DNA of 64,000 nt from an uncultured Porphyromonadaceae bacterium (lineage in GTDB: Bacteria > Bacteroidota > Bacteroidia > Bacteroidales > Muribaculaceae). The notes below the pieces were generated by a model. That model searched no databases. It worked only from the letters and a program-made list of their open reading frames with translations, and was not told where the DNA came from. Of the stretch, positions 56,109 through 64,000 are shown one piece after another. Positions within the stretch are counted from its first letter, which is position 1. Every line of letters starts with the position of its first letter. A program made the position numbers and the translations under genes. Location: the NCBI GenBank assembly GCA_945873625.1, contig CAMCDS010000005.1:1-64000 (forward strand). The letters run 5' to 3'.

Positions 56109-58639
56109 ACAGATACAGTTTTTTCATACTATGCGTTGTCCTCGGTCTGCTGTCGGCAAAGGCGGCAGACCCGGGAGAACTGCGCGGCACGGTAGTTGAC
56201 GCTGACACCGATGAGCCGGTAGCCGGATGCATCGTGAAAACAAAAGGGGCGTTCACATCGACCGACGGGGAGGGGCGCTTCGCGATAATACCCAAAGCCG
56301 GCGCCGACTACGTTTCGTTCCGCTTCATGGGCTATGAGTCCCGTACTCTTCCCTTGACGGCCGACTTCTCTTGCGTGCGCCTCAGTCCGAAGGCTACCCG
56401 GCTCAATGACGTGATTGTAGAGGCTCCCGACATATATGCCAAAGGGGATACGCTGGTGTTCAATGTGGCGAAATATGCCAACGCCAAGGATAATGCCATA
56501 ATTGACGTCATCAAGCGGCTGCCGGGTATCAAGGTAGAAGAAGACGGCACCATCAAGTATCAGGGCAAACCAATCAACAAATTCTATCTCGACGGCAACG
56601 ACTTCATCGGCGGACAGTATGGCCTGGCCACCAACAACATTTCGCATAAGGATGTGGCGTCTGTCGAGGTAATGGAGAATCATCAGCCCGTGAAGGCTCT
56701 CGAAGGTATCGAGTTTCCGGAAGAAGCCGGCATTAATCTCAGACTGAAGGAGGATGCCCGTAGCCGCTGGGTTGGCGTGGCGCAGGCCGCCGCAGGCGTG
56801 CAGCCGTTTCTATACGACGGTTCGCTCTACGCGATGCGCGTAGCCCCTAAGAATCAGAATATCATCACACTCAAAGTCGACAACACGGGCTGGAATCCGG
56901 CTAATGAGATACTGGAGCACGATTTCGATGATATGTTCTCTTCGGATTATGCCTCAAATCTTTGGCCTGAATATATCTCGGCCGACATCGTGAGCGCTCC
57001 GCTGACCGAGAAGCGCACGCGCGACAATCTCTCGTGGCTGGCAAACGGAATCACCGCATGGAAGTCGGGCGACACCTCGATGCGCCTTAAACTCAACTAT
57101 ATGGGCGACCGTCTTGATTACAATTCGGGCATGACCACCGATTATTTCAGTTCGCAGATTCCACGGTTTGTACAGAACAGTTCGCAGCGCACGCAGACCC
57201 ACGACCTATCGGCGCAGTTTTTCAGCCAGACCAACAAGCGAGGCTTTTATCTCAAGGATAAGCTTACATTAGCGGGGGTATGGGACGAGTCCAATTCCGG
57301 CATTACCGGATCGTTTGATCTCTCGCAGCGCGTCAACCGCAAGAACTTCTCCGCCGCCAACGACCTTAAGCTCGTGAAACGAAACGAGAAGAAACTGTTT
57401 ACCCTTGTCTCGCGCAACTCGTTCGGGTACCGCCCCGACCGGCTGATTGTGGCCGGAGATGAAGATGCGTCGCAGAGCGTCGGTTCTTCCGATTTCCGAA
57501 GCACTACCGAGACCAAATTAGGAAAGATGACGCGTTTCTGGAAATACTATGTAACCGCCGGACTCGACCTCAACTGGCACCGCATGAACAGCACACTTAG
57601 CGGACTGGGAGAATTTGACAACGACGGAATCCATGAGGCTTTCCTGTCAAATCTTTATGCCACTCCTCAGGTTGACTTCGAGCGCAATGGTTGGCGTGCA
57701 TCGTTTCGCACATCGTTGAAATGGCTTCATTATTCAATAGCAGGTCAGCACGACTATCTCAATGTCTCGCCCCGCCTGTATGTCAGACGTCAGCTGACCG
57801 CAAAGTCAGACCTTTCGGCCTCCGTCGCTTACAGCCTCGATTCGCCGCAGCCATATCTGAATATCGCGGTTCCCGTGCTTTCCGACTACCGTAACTTTTT
57901 CATCGCCGGGAATCCCGACAGATACTCGCATAATGTGGCCGCGACCATCTCTTACCGTTACCGCAATCCGTTGAAGTCTCTCTTTTTCAACCTGTCGGCA
58001 ACCTACAACCATAGCAGCAGCCCGATGATGTCAAATCAGCTGTTTATAGGCGATTTTATCGTCTCCACCTACGCCGACCGGCTGAACGGCAGCAACTCAT
58101 GGTATGTGAACGGCGGTTTCAGCAAAGGCCTCGGCCACAGCCGGATGGTGGTGGGCTGCGATGTTGAGGCCTCGGTATCGTCTGCCTCGTCGATGCGCGA
58201 TAACGAAGTGATGCCTTTCAGGCAGATGACGGCCGGGGTGAAACCTTATTTCAAGGGAAGCCTTTTGAAATGGCTCTCGGTGAACTACGATGCAAGCTAC
58301 GGTTTCTCAAGGCTCAGAACCGACGGAGAGACAAACAGTTACCATACATTCCGGCAGCATCTTTTCGCAACCGTAATCCCTAACGACGTGTTGCAGTTCA
58401 CTGTCGGGGCGGAGCATTTTCTCACCCGTTTTCCTGAGGGAAATTCCGCTAATCTTGTTCTTCTCGACGCTTCGGCTGTGTGGAGGGTCAGCAGCAAAGT
58501 CCGGCTGTCGCTGACGGCCGACAACCTCCTGAACCGGCGCAGCTACCGATATGTGAACTATGGCACTCTCTCGCGCTCGGAACACCACTTCCGGATTCGT
58601 CCGCGCAGCATCCTCGCCTCCGTGCAGTATAGTTTCTAA
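56105..58639 (+). CDS. TonB-dependent receptor-like barrel protein, GLPGLI partner
   Basis: This 844-residue outer-membrane protein starts MNRYSFFILCVVLGLLSAKAA (signal peptide). A carboxypeptidase-regulatory-like domain follows (LRGTVVDADTDEPVAGCIV, VSFRFMGYESRTL; about 25-100), then a plug-like region (IIDVIKRLPGIKVEEDGTIK, KPINKFYLDGNDFIGGQYGL; about 120-215). A large barrel runs to the C-terminal Phe (RIRPRSILASVQYSF). The Phe end is typical of outer-membrane proteins. It is translationally coupled to the GLPGLI gene and ended by the hairpin at 58647-58678. Ligand unknown. Confidence 0.9.
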   Translation: MNRYSFFILCVVLGLLSAKAADPGELRGTVVDADTDEPVAGCIVKTKGAFTSTDGEGRFAIIPKAGADYVSFRFMGYESRTLPLTADFSCVRLSPKATRLNDVIVEAPDIYAKGDTLVFNVAKYANAKDNAIIDVIKRLPGIKVEEDGTIKYQGKPINKFYLDGNDFIGGQYGLATNNISHKDVASVEVMENHQPVKALEGIEFPEEAGINLRLKEDARSRWVGVAQAAAGVQPFLYDGSLYAMRVAPKNQNIITLKVDNTGWNPANEILEHDFDDMFSSDYASNLWPEYISADIVSAPLTEKRTRDNLSWLANGITAWKSGDTSMRLKLNYMGDRLDYNSGMTTDYFSSQIPRFVQNSSQRTQTHDLSAQFFSQTNKRGFYLKDKLTLAGVWDESNSGITGSFDLSQRVNRKNFSAANDLKLVKRNEKKLFTLVSRNSFGYRPDRLIVAGDEDASQSVGSSDFRSTTETKLGKMTRFWKYYVTAGLDLNWHRMNSTLSGLGEFDNDGIHEAFLSNLYATPQVDFERNGWRASFRTSLKWLHYSIAGQHDYLNVSPRLYVRRQLTAKSDLSASVAYSLDSPQPYLNIAVPVLSDYRNFFIAGNPDRYSHNVAATISYRYRNPLKSLFFNLSATYNHSSSPMMSNQLFIGDFIVSTYADRLNGSNSWYVNGGFSKGLGHSRMVVGCDVEASVSSASSMRDNEVMPFRQMTAGVKPYFKGSLLKWLSVNYDASYGFSRLRTDGETNSYHTFRQHLFATVIPNDVLQFTVGAEHFLTRFPEGNSANLVLLDASAVWRVSSKVRLSLTADNLLNRRSYRYVNYGTLSRSEHHFRIRPRSILASVQYSF

Positions 58640-58646
58640 AAAACTG

Positions 58647-58678
58647 TCGCGTCCCCGACACAACCGTCGAGGACGCGA
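58647..58678 (+). terminator. Terminator of GLPGLI-barrel operon
   Basis: TCGCGTCC, mismatch, CGAC, 6-nt loop, GTCG, mismatch, GGACGCGA: 12 paired bases 7 bp past the stop. Confidence 0.7.
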
Positions 58679-58685
58679 TAATCAT

Positions 58686-58877
58686 TCATATCATCACTAC
58701 AGTATTTTCCCACGGAAACTTGAATTCACGCATCTGTCTCATTACTCTGGCGATACGTTCCTCCTGTTCTTGTGAAAGTCCGAGAGTGGGATTCTTCTCA
58801 CGCTCCTCGGCCTTACGCACGAAATCATCGGCTATTTCTCCGGAAAGGATGGGCACTGCTTTAATTGGAATTGTCAT
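58686..58877 (-). CDS. Small protein of unknown function next to EVE-like gene
   Basis: This 63-residue protein (MTIPIKAVPILSGEIADDFV) has a central helix rich in charged residues (SQEQEERIARVMRQMREFKF) and a short end PWENTVVMI. No known motif recognised. It follows the EVE-like gene by 28 bp in the same direction and is probably co-transcribed. Antitoxin-sized proteins with this N-terminal pattern occur next to small effector genes; that role is only a possibility here. Confidence 0.6.
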   Translation of the reverse strand: MTIPIKAVPILSGEIADDFVRKAEEREKNPTLGLSQEQEERIARVMRQMREFKFPWENTVVMI

Positions 58878-58905
58878 ATTGTTATCTCCTCAGAATGAAA
58901 AGGAA

Positions 58906-59310
58906 TCATCTACAATTTCCAAATTGTTCTTCGATATACTCGAATAATTCAGCATTATTACACATAGGGTGCTGAAGACTTCGTCCGCCTTTGAAACCGT
59001 GCTTCTTCAATGAATCTTCATCCAAGGTATCCCCCGTAAATTCCTGAATTGCCTCTAATCGCCAGGTTATATCGTTGGGCGCATTTTCAACCCAGAATTT
59101 ACTATCAGATCTTTTCTCAATACCCGTTACTACGGTCTTGAAAATAATCTTACGTTCCGTTGAGCTGAATATGTAAACAATATCCCCAACAGCAAAATTA
59201 TTACGCTCCCGTTTCCAATTTATATAGCCGATTTCCACTAAAGAAGCATAATGATTGCATCGTTTTGCGTTTGCGAAAACGAGCCAGTGTTTCTTAGAAG
59301 AGGTTTTCAT
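58906..59310 (-). CDS. EVE/PUA-like domain protein
   Basis: This 134-residue protein reads KKHWLVFANAKRCNHYASLV, then GYINWKRERNNFAVGDIVYIFSS (split), KIIFKTVVTGIEK, and C-terminal DEDSLKKHGFKGGRSLQHPM. The W-x-V/F start, the VGDIVYIF strand and the closing GGRS.Q.P segment fit the EVE/PUA-like fold, whose members bind modified bases and often accompany restriction or toxin modules. Its base composition is much more AT-rich than its neighbours, suggesting acquisition. A TACCTTTG element ends only 4 bp before the ATG, so the transcript would be leaderless. Confidence 0.65.
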   Translation of the reverse strand: MKTSSKKHWLVFANAKRCNHYASLVEIGYINWKRERNNFAVGDIVYIFSSTERKIIFKTVVTGIEKRSDSKFWVENAPNDITWRLEAIQEFTGDTLDEDSLKKHGFKGGRSLQHPMCNNAELFEYIEEQFGNCR

Positions 59311-59314
59311 AATG

Positions 59315-59322
59315 CAAAGGTA
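59315..59322 (-). promoter_or_regulatory. -7 element of EVE-like gene, leaderless arrangement
   Basis: TACCTTTG on the minus strand followed by CATT ATG. No clear -33. Confidence 0.55.
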
Positions 59323-59409
59323 AGCAAAAAACGCGATTCTTTATGCCCGGTGCATAAGAAATGTAAATACCGAGGCTATCTTTTTTAGGCAAAAAGAGGT
59401 CTGCGGGTG

Positions 59410-60279
59410 TCAGAGGCGGATCTTGAAGAGGCGGGACGAGGGGAAGGCGTCGGGTGAAAGGTCCGGCTCCGAGTCGAAGATGCCGAAGAGGGCCGAGCCG
59501 CTGCCCGACATCTGGGCATAGAGGGCGCCGGCGTCGTAGAGAGTCTGCTTGATGAGCGGAAGCTCGGGATGCGCTTCGAAGATATGGGGCTCAAATTCGT
59601 TTTCCACTTTTCCTGGCCATTCGGCGGGGTTGAGGCAGAGCGGCGCGAGGGTGTCGGCGTGGTCGCGTCCGCAGTCTATCCCGGCGAAGGCCTCGCGGGT
59701 GGGGATTCCGAAAGCAGGCTTGACGATAAGCAGCCATTTCCCCTCGAGCGAGAGGTCGACGGGTGTCATTATTTCGCCTATGCCTTTTGCGAGGCATGGA
59801 CGGTTGAGGATGAAGAAGGGGCAGTCGGCGCCGAGTCCGGCGGCCGTCTCAATCAGATCTTCGTCGCTCAGATGCGCCCCGGTGAGCTCGTTGAGTGCTT
59901 TTAGCGTGAGCGATGCGTCGGCCGAGCCTCCTCCGAGTCCGGCTCCGTCGGGTATATGCTTTTCAAGCCTGATGTCGAAAGGGGGCATTGCCTTGCCCGT
60001 CTTCCGGAGCAGGGCTTCTTCAAAGGCTTTGGCCGCCTTATACACGAGGTTCTTTTCGAGCGGACAATCGATGGCGTTGCCGGTGAAGGTGAAGCGCGTA
60101 GTCTCGGCATCAGGCAGTTCGGTTACTTCCAGAATGTCGCAGAACGGTTGCGGAGAGTAGGGGGTGCCGCTCCGCAGGCCGATGGGGTAGAACAGTGTGG
60201 AAAGCTCATGGTAACCGTCGGGACGTCGGGCCGTTACCTGCAAGCCGATGTTGATCTTTGCATTGACGAATATGATCAT
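59410..60279 (-). CDS. ispE: 4-diphosphocytidyl-2-C-methyl-D-erythritol kinase
   Basis: This 289-residue GHMP kinase acts in the methylerythritol phosphate route to isoprenoids. It starts MIIFVNAKINIGLQVTARRPDGYHEL, where NAKIN.GL...RPDGYH is the IspE opening. The glycine-rich phosphate loop is PDGAGLGGGSADASLTLKAL (about residues 110-129). AAGLGADCPFFILNRPCLAKGIGE and the C-terminal QMSGSGSALFGIFDSEPD complete the fold. Length is normal. It lies 3 bp after the MATE gene on the minus strand. Confidence 0.95.
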   Translation of the reverse strand: MIIFVNAKINIGLQVTARRPDGYHELSTLFYPIGLRSGTPYSPQPFCDILEVTELPDAETTRFTFTGNAIDCPLEKNLVYKAAKAFEEALLRKTGKAMPPFDIRLEKHIPDGAGLGGGSADASLTLKALNELTGAHLSDEDLIETAAGLGADCPFFILNRPCLAKGIGEIMTPVDLSLEGKWLLIVKPAFGIPTREAFAGIDCGRDHADTLAPLCLNPAEWPGKVENEFEPHIFEAHPELPLIKQTLYDAGALYAQMSGSGSALFGIFDSEPDLSPDAFPSSRLFKIRL

Positions 60280-60282
60280 GAT

Positions 60283-61620
60283 TCAGTCGGGTTTACGTGA
60301 AGGGATGCGCTCTACTACGGCCGGGGAGAACACCCGTCGCGACTGGACGGCAAGCAGTGCGCCGCGTGTGAGCAGATATGCGAGGAAAGCGGTCCAGAGG
60401 CGGTTGTTGTCGGGGAATGACAGCCCCTGCGGACCGAGGAAGCACACGCTGAAGAATACGGCCGCCGCCGCCATGGTGGCCACAAGCATACGCCTTGTAG
60501 CTGTGAGACCTATATAGAATCCGTCGTAGATGAAGGCCGCCACTGTCAGGGGCGGGATCAGCATGAGCCAGATGCGGTAATGCTCCACTCCGGCCACCAC
60601 ACGCTCCGAGTCGGTGAGCAGAGCGGCCATGTCGGTGGCGAAGAGGGTGTAGACAGCGAAGAAGAATACCGCCATTCCGGCCGACCAGAGGAGCAGGGCG
60701 CGTCGGCTGAGCCGCAGCATCCTGTAGTCGCGCGCACCGGCAAAACGGCCGGTGAGGGCCTCGGCCGTGAATGCGAATCCGTCCATGAAGAAGGAGAAGA
60801 AGTGGAAAAACTGCATCATCACGGCGTTGACGGCGAGGGTAAGCTCTCCGAGTCGCGCGCCGATGGCCGTGGTGGAGAGCGAGACGGCCATTATGCAGCC
60901 CGAGCGGAAGAATATGTCGGTATTCACGGAGAAGAATCTGCGCAGGCCTCCGTCGGCGAATACGCCTCTCCATCCGCACCACATCTTTCCGGGACTCTTG
61001 CGTCGGGCTATCAGCAGGGCGATGCCGAGCCCCAGCCAGTTGGCGGTCAGCGTGCCGAAAGCCACGCCGATGAATCCGAAGCGAAAGAGGAATACGAGCG
61101 ATACGCTCGCCGCTATGTTGATAATGTTGACTGAGACTGAAATCACCATCGGCAGAAACGTGGTCTGCATTCCGAAGAGCCAGCCCTGTATGGCAGTGGT
61201 GGCAAGGATAGCCGGTGCTGAGAGTATGCATACCGAATAGTAGGCCGAGGCAAGGCTGCGGGCTTCCCCTTCGGGACTGATGGCAGCCAGCAGACCTTCG
61301 CGCAGCGGCACGGCGCAGACGAGCAGCAGCAGTCCGATGGCGCATCCGAGCACTATGGCGCGGCTGAAGGTCTCCGACAGCCGCTTCACGTCTCCGGCTC
61401 CGAAGGCCTGGGCCGTGAGTCCGGTGGTGCCCATGCGCAGGAAGCCGAAAAGCCAGAAGGTTACGTTGAGCATCATCGAACCTACGGCTATGGCGGCGAT
61501 AAACGAGTCGGAGTGCAGATGGCCGGCTATGGCCGTGTCCGACAGGCCGAGCAGCGGCACGGTGATGTTGCTCACTATGGCCGGCACCGTAAGGCGCAGT
61601 ATTTCCCTGTTGAGTCTCAC
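60283..61620 (-). CDS. MATE family efflux transporter (DinF-like)
   Basis: This 445-residue protein has twelve hydrophobic helices in two related halves. The family opening is REILRLTVPAIVSNITVPLLGLSDTAIAG, with the N-half motif FLRMGTTGLTAQAFGAGD. The C-half repeats the pattern at FFMDGFAFTAEALTGRFAGARD. The Asp-containing helix 1 (LLGLSDTAIAG) is present. The subgroup resembles DinF-type Na+ or H+ coupled multidrug exporters; the substrate is unknown. The start codon is GTG at 61620, since no ATG precedes it in frame near the conserved N-terminus. Confidence 0.9.
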   Translation of the reverse strand: MRLNREILRLTVPAIVSNITVPLLGLSDTAIAGHLHSDSFIAAIAVGSMMLNVTFWLFGFLRMGTTGLTAQAFGAGDVKRLSETFSRAIVLGCAIGLLLLVCAVPLREGLLAAISPEGEARSLASAYYSVCILSAPAILATTAIQGWLFGMQTTFLPMVISVSVNIINIAASVSLVFLFRFGFIGVAFGTLTANWLGLGIALLIARRKSPGKMWCGWRGVFADGGLRRFFSVNTDIFFRSGCIMAVSLSTTAIGARLGELTLAVNAVMMQFFHFFSFFMDGFAFTAEALTGRFAGARDYRMLRLSRRALLLWSAGMAVFFFAVYTLFATDMAALLTDSERVVAGVEHYRIWLMLIPPLTVAAFIYDGFYIGLTATRRMLVATMAAAAVFFSVCFLGPQGLSFPDNNRLWTAFLAYLLTRGALLAVQSRRVFSPAVVERIPSRKPD

Positions 61621-61629
61621 CGGGCGGCT

Positions 61630-62331
61630 TTATTTTTCGGTCTTGGAGCGGAGAAGGTCGATCTTGCGGCTCAGCAGAGGCAGGGTTCGTTCGAGGCGGC
61701 TCACTTCGGCACGGGCTTCGGCCAGCTTCCATGTGAGTGCCACTATCCTGGCGTCGGCAGGCTGCATCTTGATGGTGCGTCGGGTAGATCCGATGTAGCT
61801 TACAGTGATTGCGTCGGGCGCCGAAGCGGCCACGAGGCGTCCTATCGAGTCGGCCTTGGCTCCGGTGAAGAGCACGGTGTTGAGTCCGCCTGAGCGGTAG
61901 TTGAGTCCCTGGTCGTGGCCTACGGTGGCCGATTCCACGGTCTTGCCACCGGCGCTTACAGCTATCGAGGTGAACGAGCCTCCCGACAGGGCGGCGATGA
62001 GCTCAAACGCCTCCGACTTGGCGATGCGCGCAGTGAGTCCGGTGCGCGTCAGCGGGTAATGGTCGCGCGCTGCCTTGAGGATGGTGTAGCCCTCCACTTC
62101 GCGCGGGTTGTCGACGAAAGTAAAGAGCGAGAGCATAGAGTCGACGGTGGAATAGGCTGTGGCCAGAGAGTCTTCTGTAAGTTTCACGGTCTGCTGGAGC
62201 GAGGCCACCGAGTCGGCCAGCGAGGCCTTCCATTCGTCGTATTTGTCGGCGTTGCGGCTACGCTCCTGGCGTCCGGTGCACCCGGCGGCGACAGCGGCGA
62301 GGGCAAGGAGTATGGGTAAAATCTTCTTCAT
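61630..62331 (-). CDS. Lipoprotein of unknown function
   Basis: This 233-residue lipoprotein has signal LALAAVAAGC (Cys about residue 18), an N-terminal coiled coil (about 30-75, SLADSVASLQQTVKLTEDSL), and a beta-rich middle (FELIAALSGGSFTSIAVSAG, LNTVLFTGAKADSIGRLVAA, DAITVSYIGSTRRTIKM). A second coiled coil follows (about 200-233, LAEARAEVSRLERTLPLL). It is in line with the rel/spoT gene upstream (25 bp apart) and MATE gene downstream (9 bp), so all belong to one minus-strand transcript. I do not recognise the family. Confidence 0.75.
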   Translation of the reverse strand: MKKILPILLALAAVAAGCTGRQERSRNADKYDEWKASLADSVASLQQTVKLTEDSLATAYSTVDSMLSLFTFVDNPREVEGYTILKAARDHYPLTRTGLTARIAKSEAFELIAALSGGSFTSIAVSAGGKTVESATVGHDQGLNYRSGGLNTVLFTGAKADSIGRLVAASAPDAITVSYIGSTRRTIKMQPADARIVALTWKLAEARAEVSRLERTLPLLSRKIDLLRSKTEK

Positions 62332-62356
62332 GTCGGTTGGTTTGGTGCCGGAATCG

Positions 62357-64000
62357 TCAGCTCCGGCTTATGTCTTTGACGCCCTTCACGGTGCGCAGTT
62401 TCTTTATCAGGGAGTTGAGCCGGGCCGTGTCTCTGACGTTGATTGTAAGCCAGCCCTGAAACACTCCGTCGTGTGAGTCGATCGAGATGTTTCTCAGACT
62501 CATGTCGCTCTCCTTGGCTATTATGGACGTGATGTTGGTTACGATTCCTATGTCGTCGTAGCCCACCACCTTCAGGGCCACAGGCATGAGTTGCCCGGGC
62601 GCTCCGCTCCAACTCACCGGCACTATGCGGTAGGGGTAGCGCTGGCGTATGTTGGGGGCGTTGGGGCAGTTGCGGTGGTGCACCTTTATCACTCCGTCGG
62701 AGCTGATGAATCCGAATACGTCATCGCCGAAGATAGGGGAGCAGCATTTGGCGAGTTTGTAGCGCAGCCCCTTTATGGTCTTTCCGTCGACCGAAAGGAT
62801 TTCGGCGTTGGTCTCCTCCCCGGTGTCGCCGTTCATCCTGAACTCCTCGGCCGACACTTTGGCCGCCTGGCTGTCGGCGGTCTCGGTCTCGCTCTCGTAG
62901 GCGGAGAGAAACTTCCCGGCGTCCATCTTCTCGTCGGCTATGTCGGCGAAGAAGTCGTTGACGTATTTGTAGCCCGTCTTCTTGATGACGCGCATCATCA
63001 CCGCCTCGTCGATTTCAAGTTTACGGTTTTTGGCGCGGCGTTCGAGCATCTCCTTTCCGAGTTCGGCGTGGTGCAGCTTCGCCTCGTTGAGACTCTGGCG
63101 GATCTTGTTGCGCGCCTTCGACGTAACGGCGATCGAGAGCCAGTCGTGGCTCGGCGACTGCGATGGGGAGGTGATGATTTCCACGGTGTCGCCGTTGGCG
63201 ATGCGGTGGGTGAGCTTGCGGTGTACGCCGTCGATGATGGCGCCCGTGCAGCGGCATCCCACCTTGGAATGTATGGCGAAGGCGAAGTCGAGCACGGTGG
63301 CTCCCGGCGAGAGCCGCAGCAGGTCGCCTTTCGGCGTGAACGCGAACACTTCCTTGCCGGCGGCATCGGGACGGATGTCCTTCATCAGCTGCATGGGGCC
63401 TGAGTCGGCGGTCTCGAGGATGTCGCGTATGTTGTTCATCCACTGGTCGGTGCTGTCGCTCTTCACACCCTTGTAGCGCCAGTGGGCGGCAAGGCCCTTC
63501 TCGGCCACAAGGTCCATGCGCTTCGTGCGGAACTGCACCTCCACCCATTTCGAGCCCGGACCCATCACGGTGGCATGGAGCGATTCATATCCGTTGCTCT
63601 TGGGAATCGTGATCCAGTCTTTCATGCGGGCCGGATTGGCCGTATACATGTCGGCGAGTATGGAATACGCCAGCCAGCAGTCGCGCTTCTCGCGCTCGAG
63701 AGGCGTGTCGATAATCACGCGGATTGCAAACAGGTCGTAGATATGCTGCATATCTACCTTCTGTTTCTTTATCTTGGCCCAGATGGATGATATTGACTTC
63801 GTGCGCCCCTTGATGGTGAAGCGCAGTCCGGCTGCCGTGAGCTTCTCCTTCACCGGGGCTATGAAAGCGGCGATGTAGGCGTCGCGGTCGCGTTTGGTCT
63901 CGTTGAGTTTGCGTGCTATCTGAGTGTAAATCTCGCGGTTGGTGTATTTGAGGGCAAGGTCTTCGAGCTCGCTTTTGAGCTTGTAGAGGCCGAGGCGGTG
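62357..64000 (-). CDS. RelA/SpoT-type (p)ppGpp synthetase/hydrolase, 3' part only
   Basis: 547 codons are in the window; the 5' end lies beyond position 64000 and reading continues in frame from HRLGLYKLKSELEDLAL. What is seen: the synthetase domain (GRTKSISSIWAKIKKQKVDM, DLFAIRVIID, SNGYESLHATVMGPGS, VEVQFRTKRMD), a TGS domain (VFAFTPKGDLLRLSPGATVL), the helical and zinc-ribbon-like regions (LAKCCSPIFGDDVFGFIS), and a C-terminal ACT domain (ALKVVGYDDIGIVTNITSII). The (p)ppGpp hydrolase domain would be upstream, so hydrolase activity cannot be judged. Confidence 0.93.
   Translation of the reverse strand, partial: HRLGLYKLKSELEDLALKYTNREIYTQIARKLNETKRDRDAYIAAFIAPVKEKLTAAGLRFTIKGRTKSISSIWAKIKKQKVDMQHIYDLFAIRVIIDTPLEREKRDCWLAYSILADMYTANPARMKDWITIPKSNGYESLHATVMGPGSKWVEVQFRTKRMDLVAEKGLAAHWRYKGVKSDSTDQWMNNIRDILETADSGPMQLMKDIRPDAAGKEVFAFTPKGDLLRLSPGATVLDFAFAIHSKVGCRCTGAIIDGVHRKLTHRIANGDTVEIITSPSQSPSHDWLSIAVTSKARNKIRQSLNEAKLHHAELGKEMLERRAKNRKLEIDEAVMMRVIKKTGYKYVNDFFADIADEKMDAGKFLSAYESETETADSQAAKVSAEEFRMNGDTGEETNAEILSVDGKTIKGLRYKLAKCCSPIFGDDVFGFISSDGVIKVHHRNCPNAPNIRQRYPYRIVPVSWSGAPGQLMPVALKVVGYDDIGIVTNITSIIAKESDMSLRNISIDSHDGVFQGWLTINVRDTARLNSLIKKLRTVKGVKDISRS

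Overview
The window looks like a chromosomal segment of a Bacteroidales bacterium, probably a gut Muribaculaceae-like lineage (Duncaniella/Muribaculum type). The phylum call rests on repeated TTTG/TTG-N20-TAnnTTTG promoters typical of Bacteroidetes, GLPGLI and TonB-receptor-like beta-barrel genes, a Rho factor with a long disordered insertion, the ettA/aspS/nif3/zinc-ribbon gene order, and little Shine-Dalgarno signal. The family-level placement is inference. Coding DNA is fairly GC-rich, which makes antisense open frames common; these are left out.

Layout. 0.2-6.2 kb: complete rnfBCDGEA operon (minus strand) with a clear promoter, preceded by an RseC-like gene. 6.8-11.8 kb: gluQ, trpS, a zinc-type ABC binding protein and ATPase with no permease beside them, and an SpmA-SpmB fusion. 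11.8-12.9 kb: ruvX and rubrerythrin (minus). 13.2-21.4 kb: S24 repressor-like gene overlapping tilS, rho behind a ~510-nt leader, ybaK-aroC-radical SAM gene chain, and a TlpA-like thioredoxin. 21.6-27.5 kb: ettA, a cluster of short palindromes, then aspS-nif3-zinc ribbon. 27.6-35 kb (minus): flavin reductase, secreted protein, a UPF0748 glycosidase-like protein, lgt, ackA, pta, tRNA-Leu(UAG), YitT. 35-38.5 kb: a barrel protein, two related small lipoproteins, SIMPL protein, SpoU methyltransferase. 38.5-50.7 kb: secreted Gly/Pro-rich protein, guaD, two outer-membrane receptor-like barrels, an LptF/LptG permease, a decayed surface-protein gene, dnaJ and grpE. 50.8-58.6 kb: a membrane-anchored HTH regulator, a small cassette, a sensor kinase/response regulator pair, and a divergent GLPGLI/barrel operon. 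58.7-64 kb: an AT-rich EVE-like gene with a small partner, ispE, MATE transporter, lipoprotein, and the 3' part of a rel/spoT gene that runs off the end.

The most unusual locus is at 51.8-52.9 kb. Three tiny genes (DUF3791-like, DUF3990-like, DUF3791-like), each overlapping the next by 4 bp, form a 1,040-bp insert bounded by an exact 23-bp direct repeat. The repeat contains the start codon of the downstream lipoprotein/HTH regulator. The insert therefore sits between the regulator's apparently leaderless promoter and its coding sequence and recreates the start codon at the far end. DUF3990 resembles ADP-ribosyltransferase-type toxins, so this may be a mobile toxin-antitoxin-like module that has placed a signalling gene under its own operon.

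Other points of interest: the Rho insertion with an internal 32-residue duplication carrying AT-hook-like RGRK motifs, the orphan znuA-znuC pair, a 12-bp perfect palindrome over the promoter of the 48.6-kb barrel gene, and a palindrome in front of the S24 gene.
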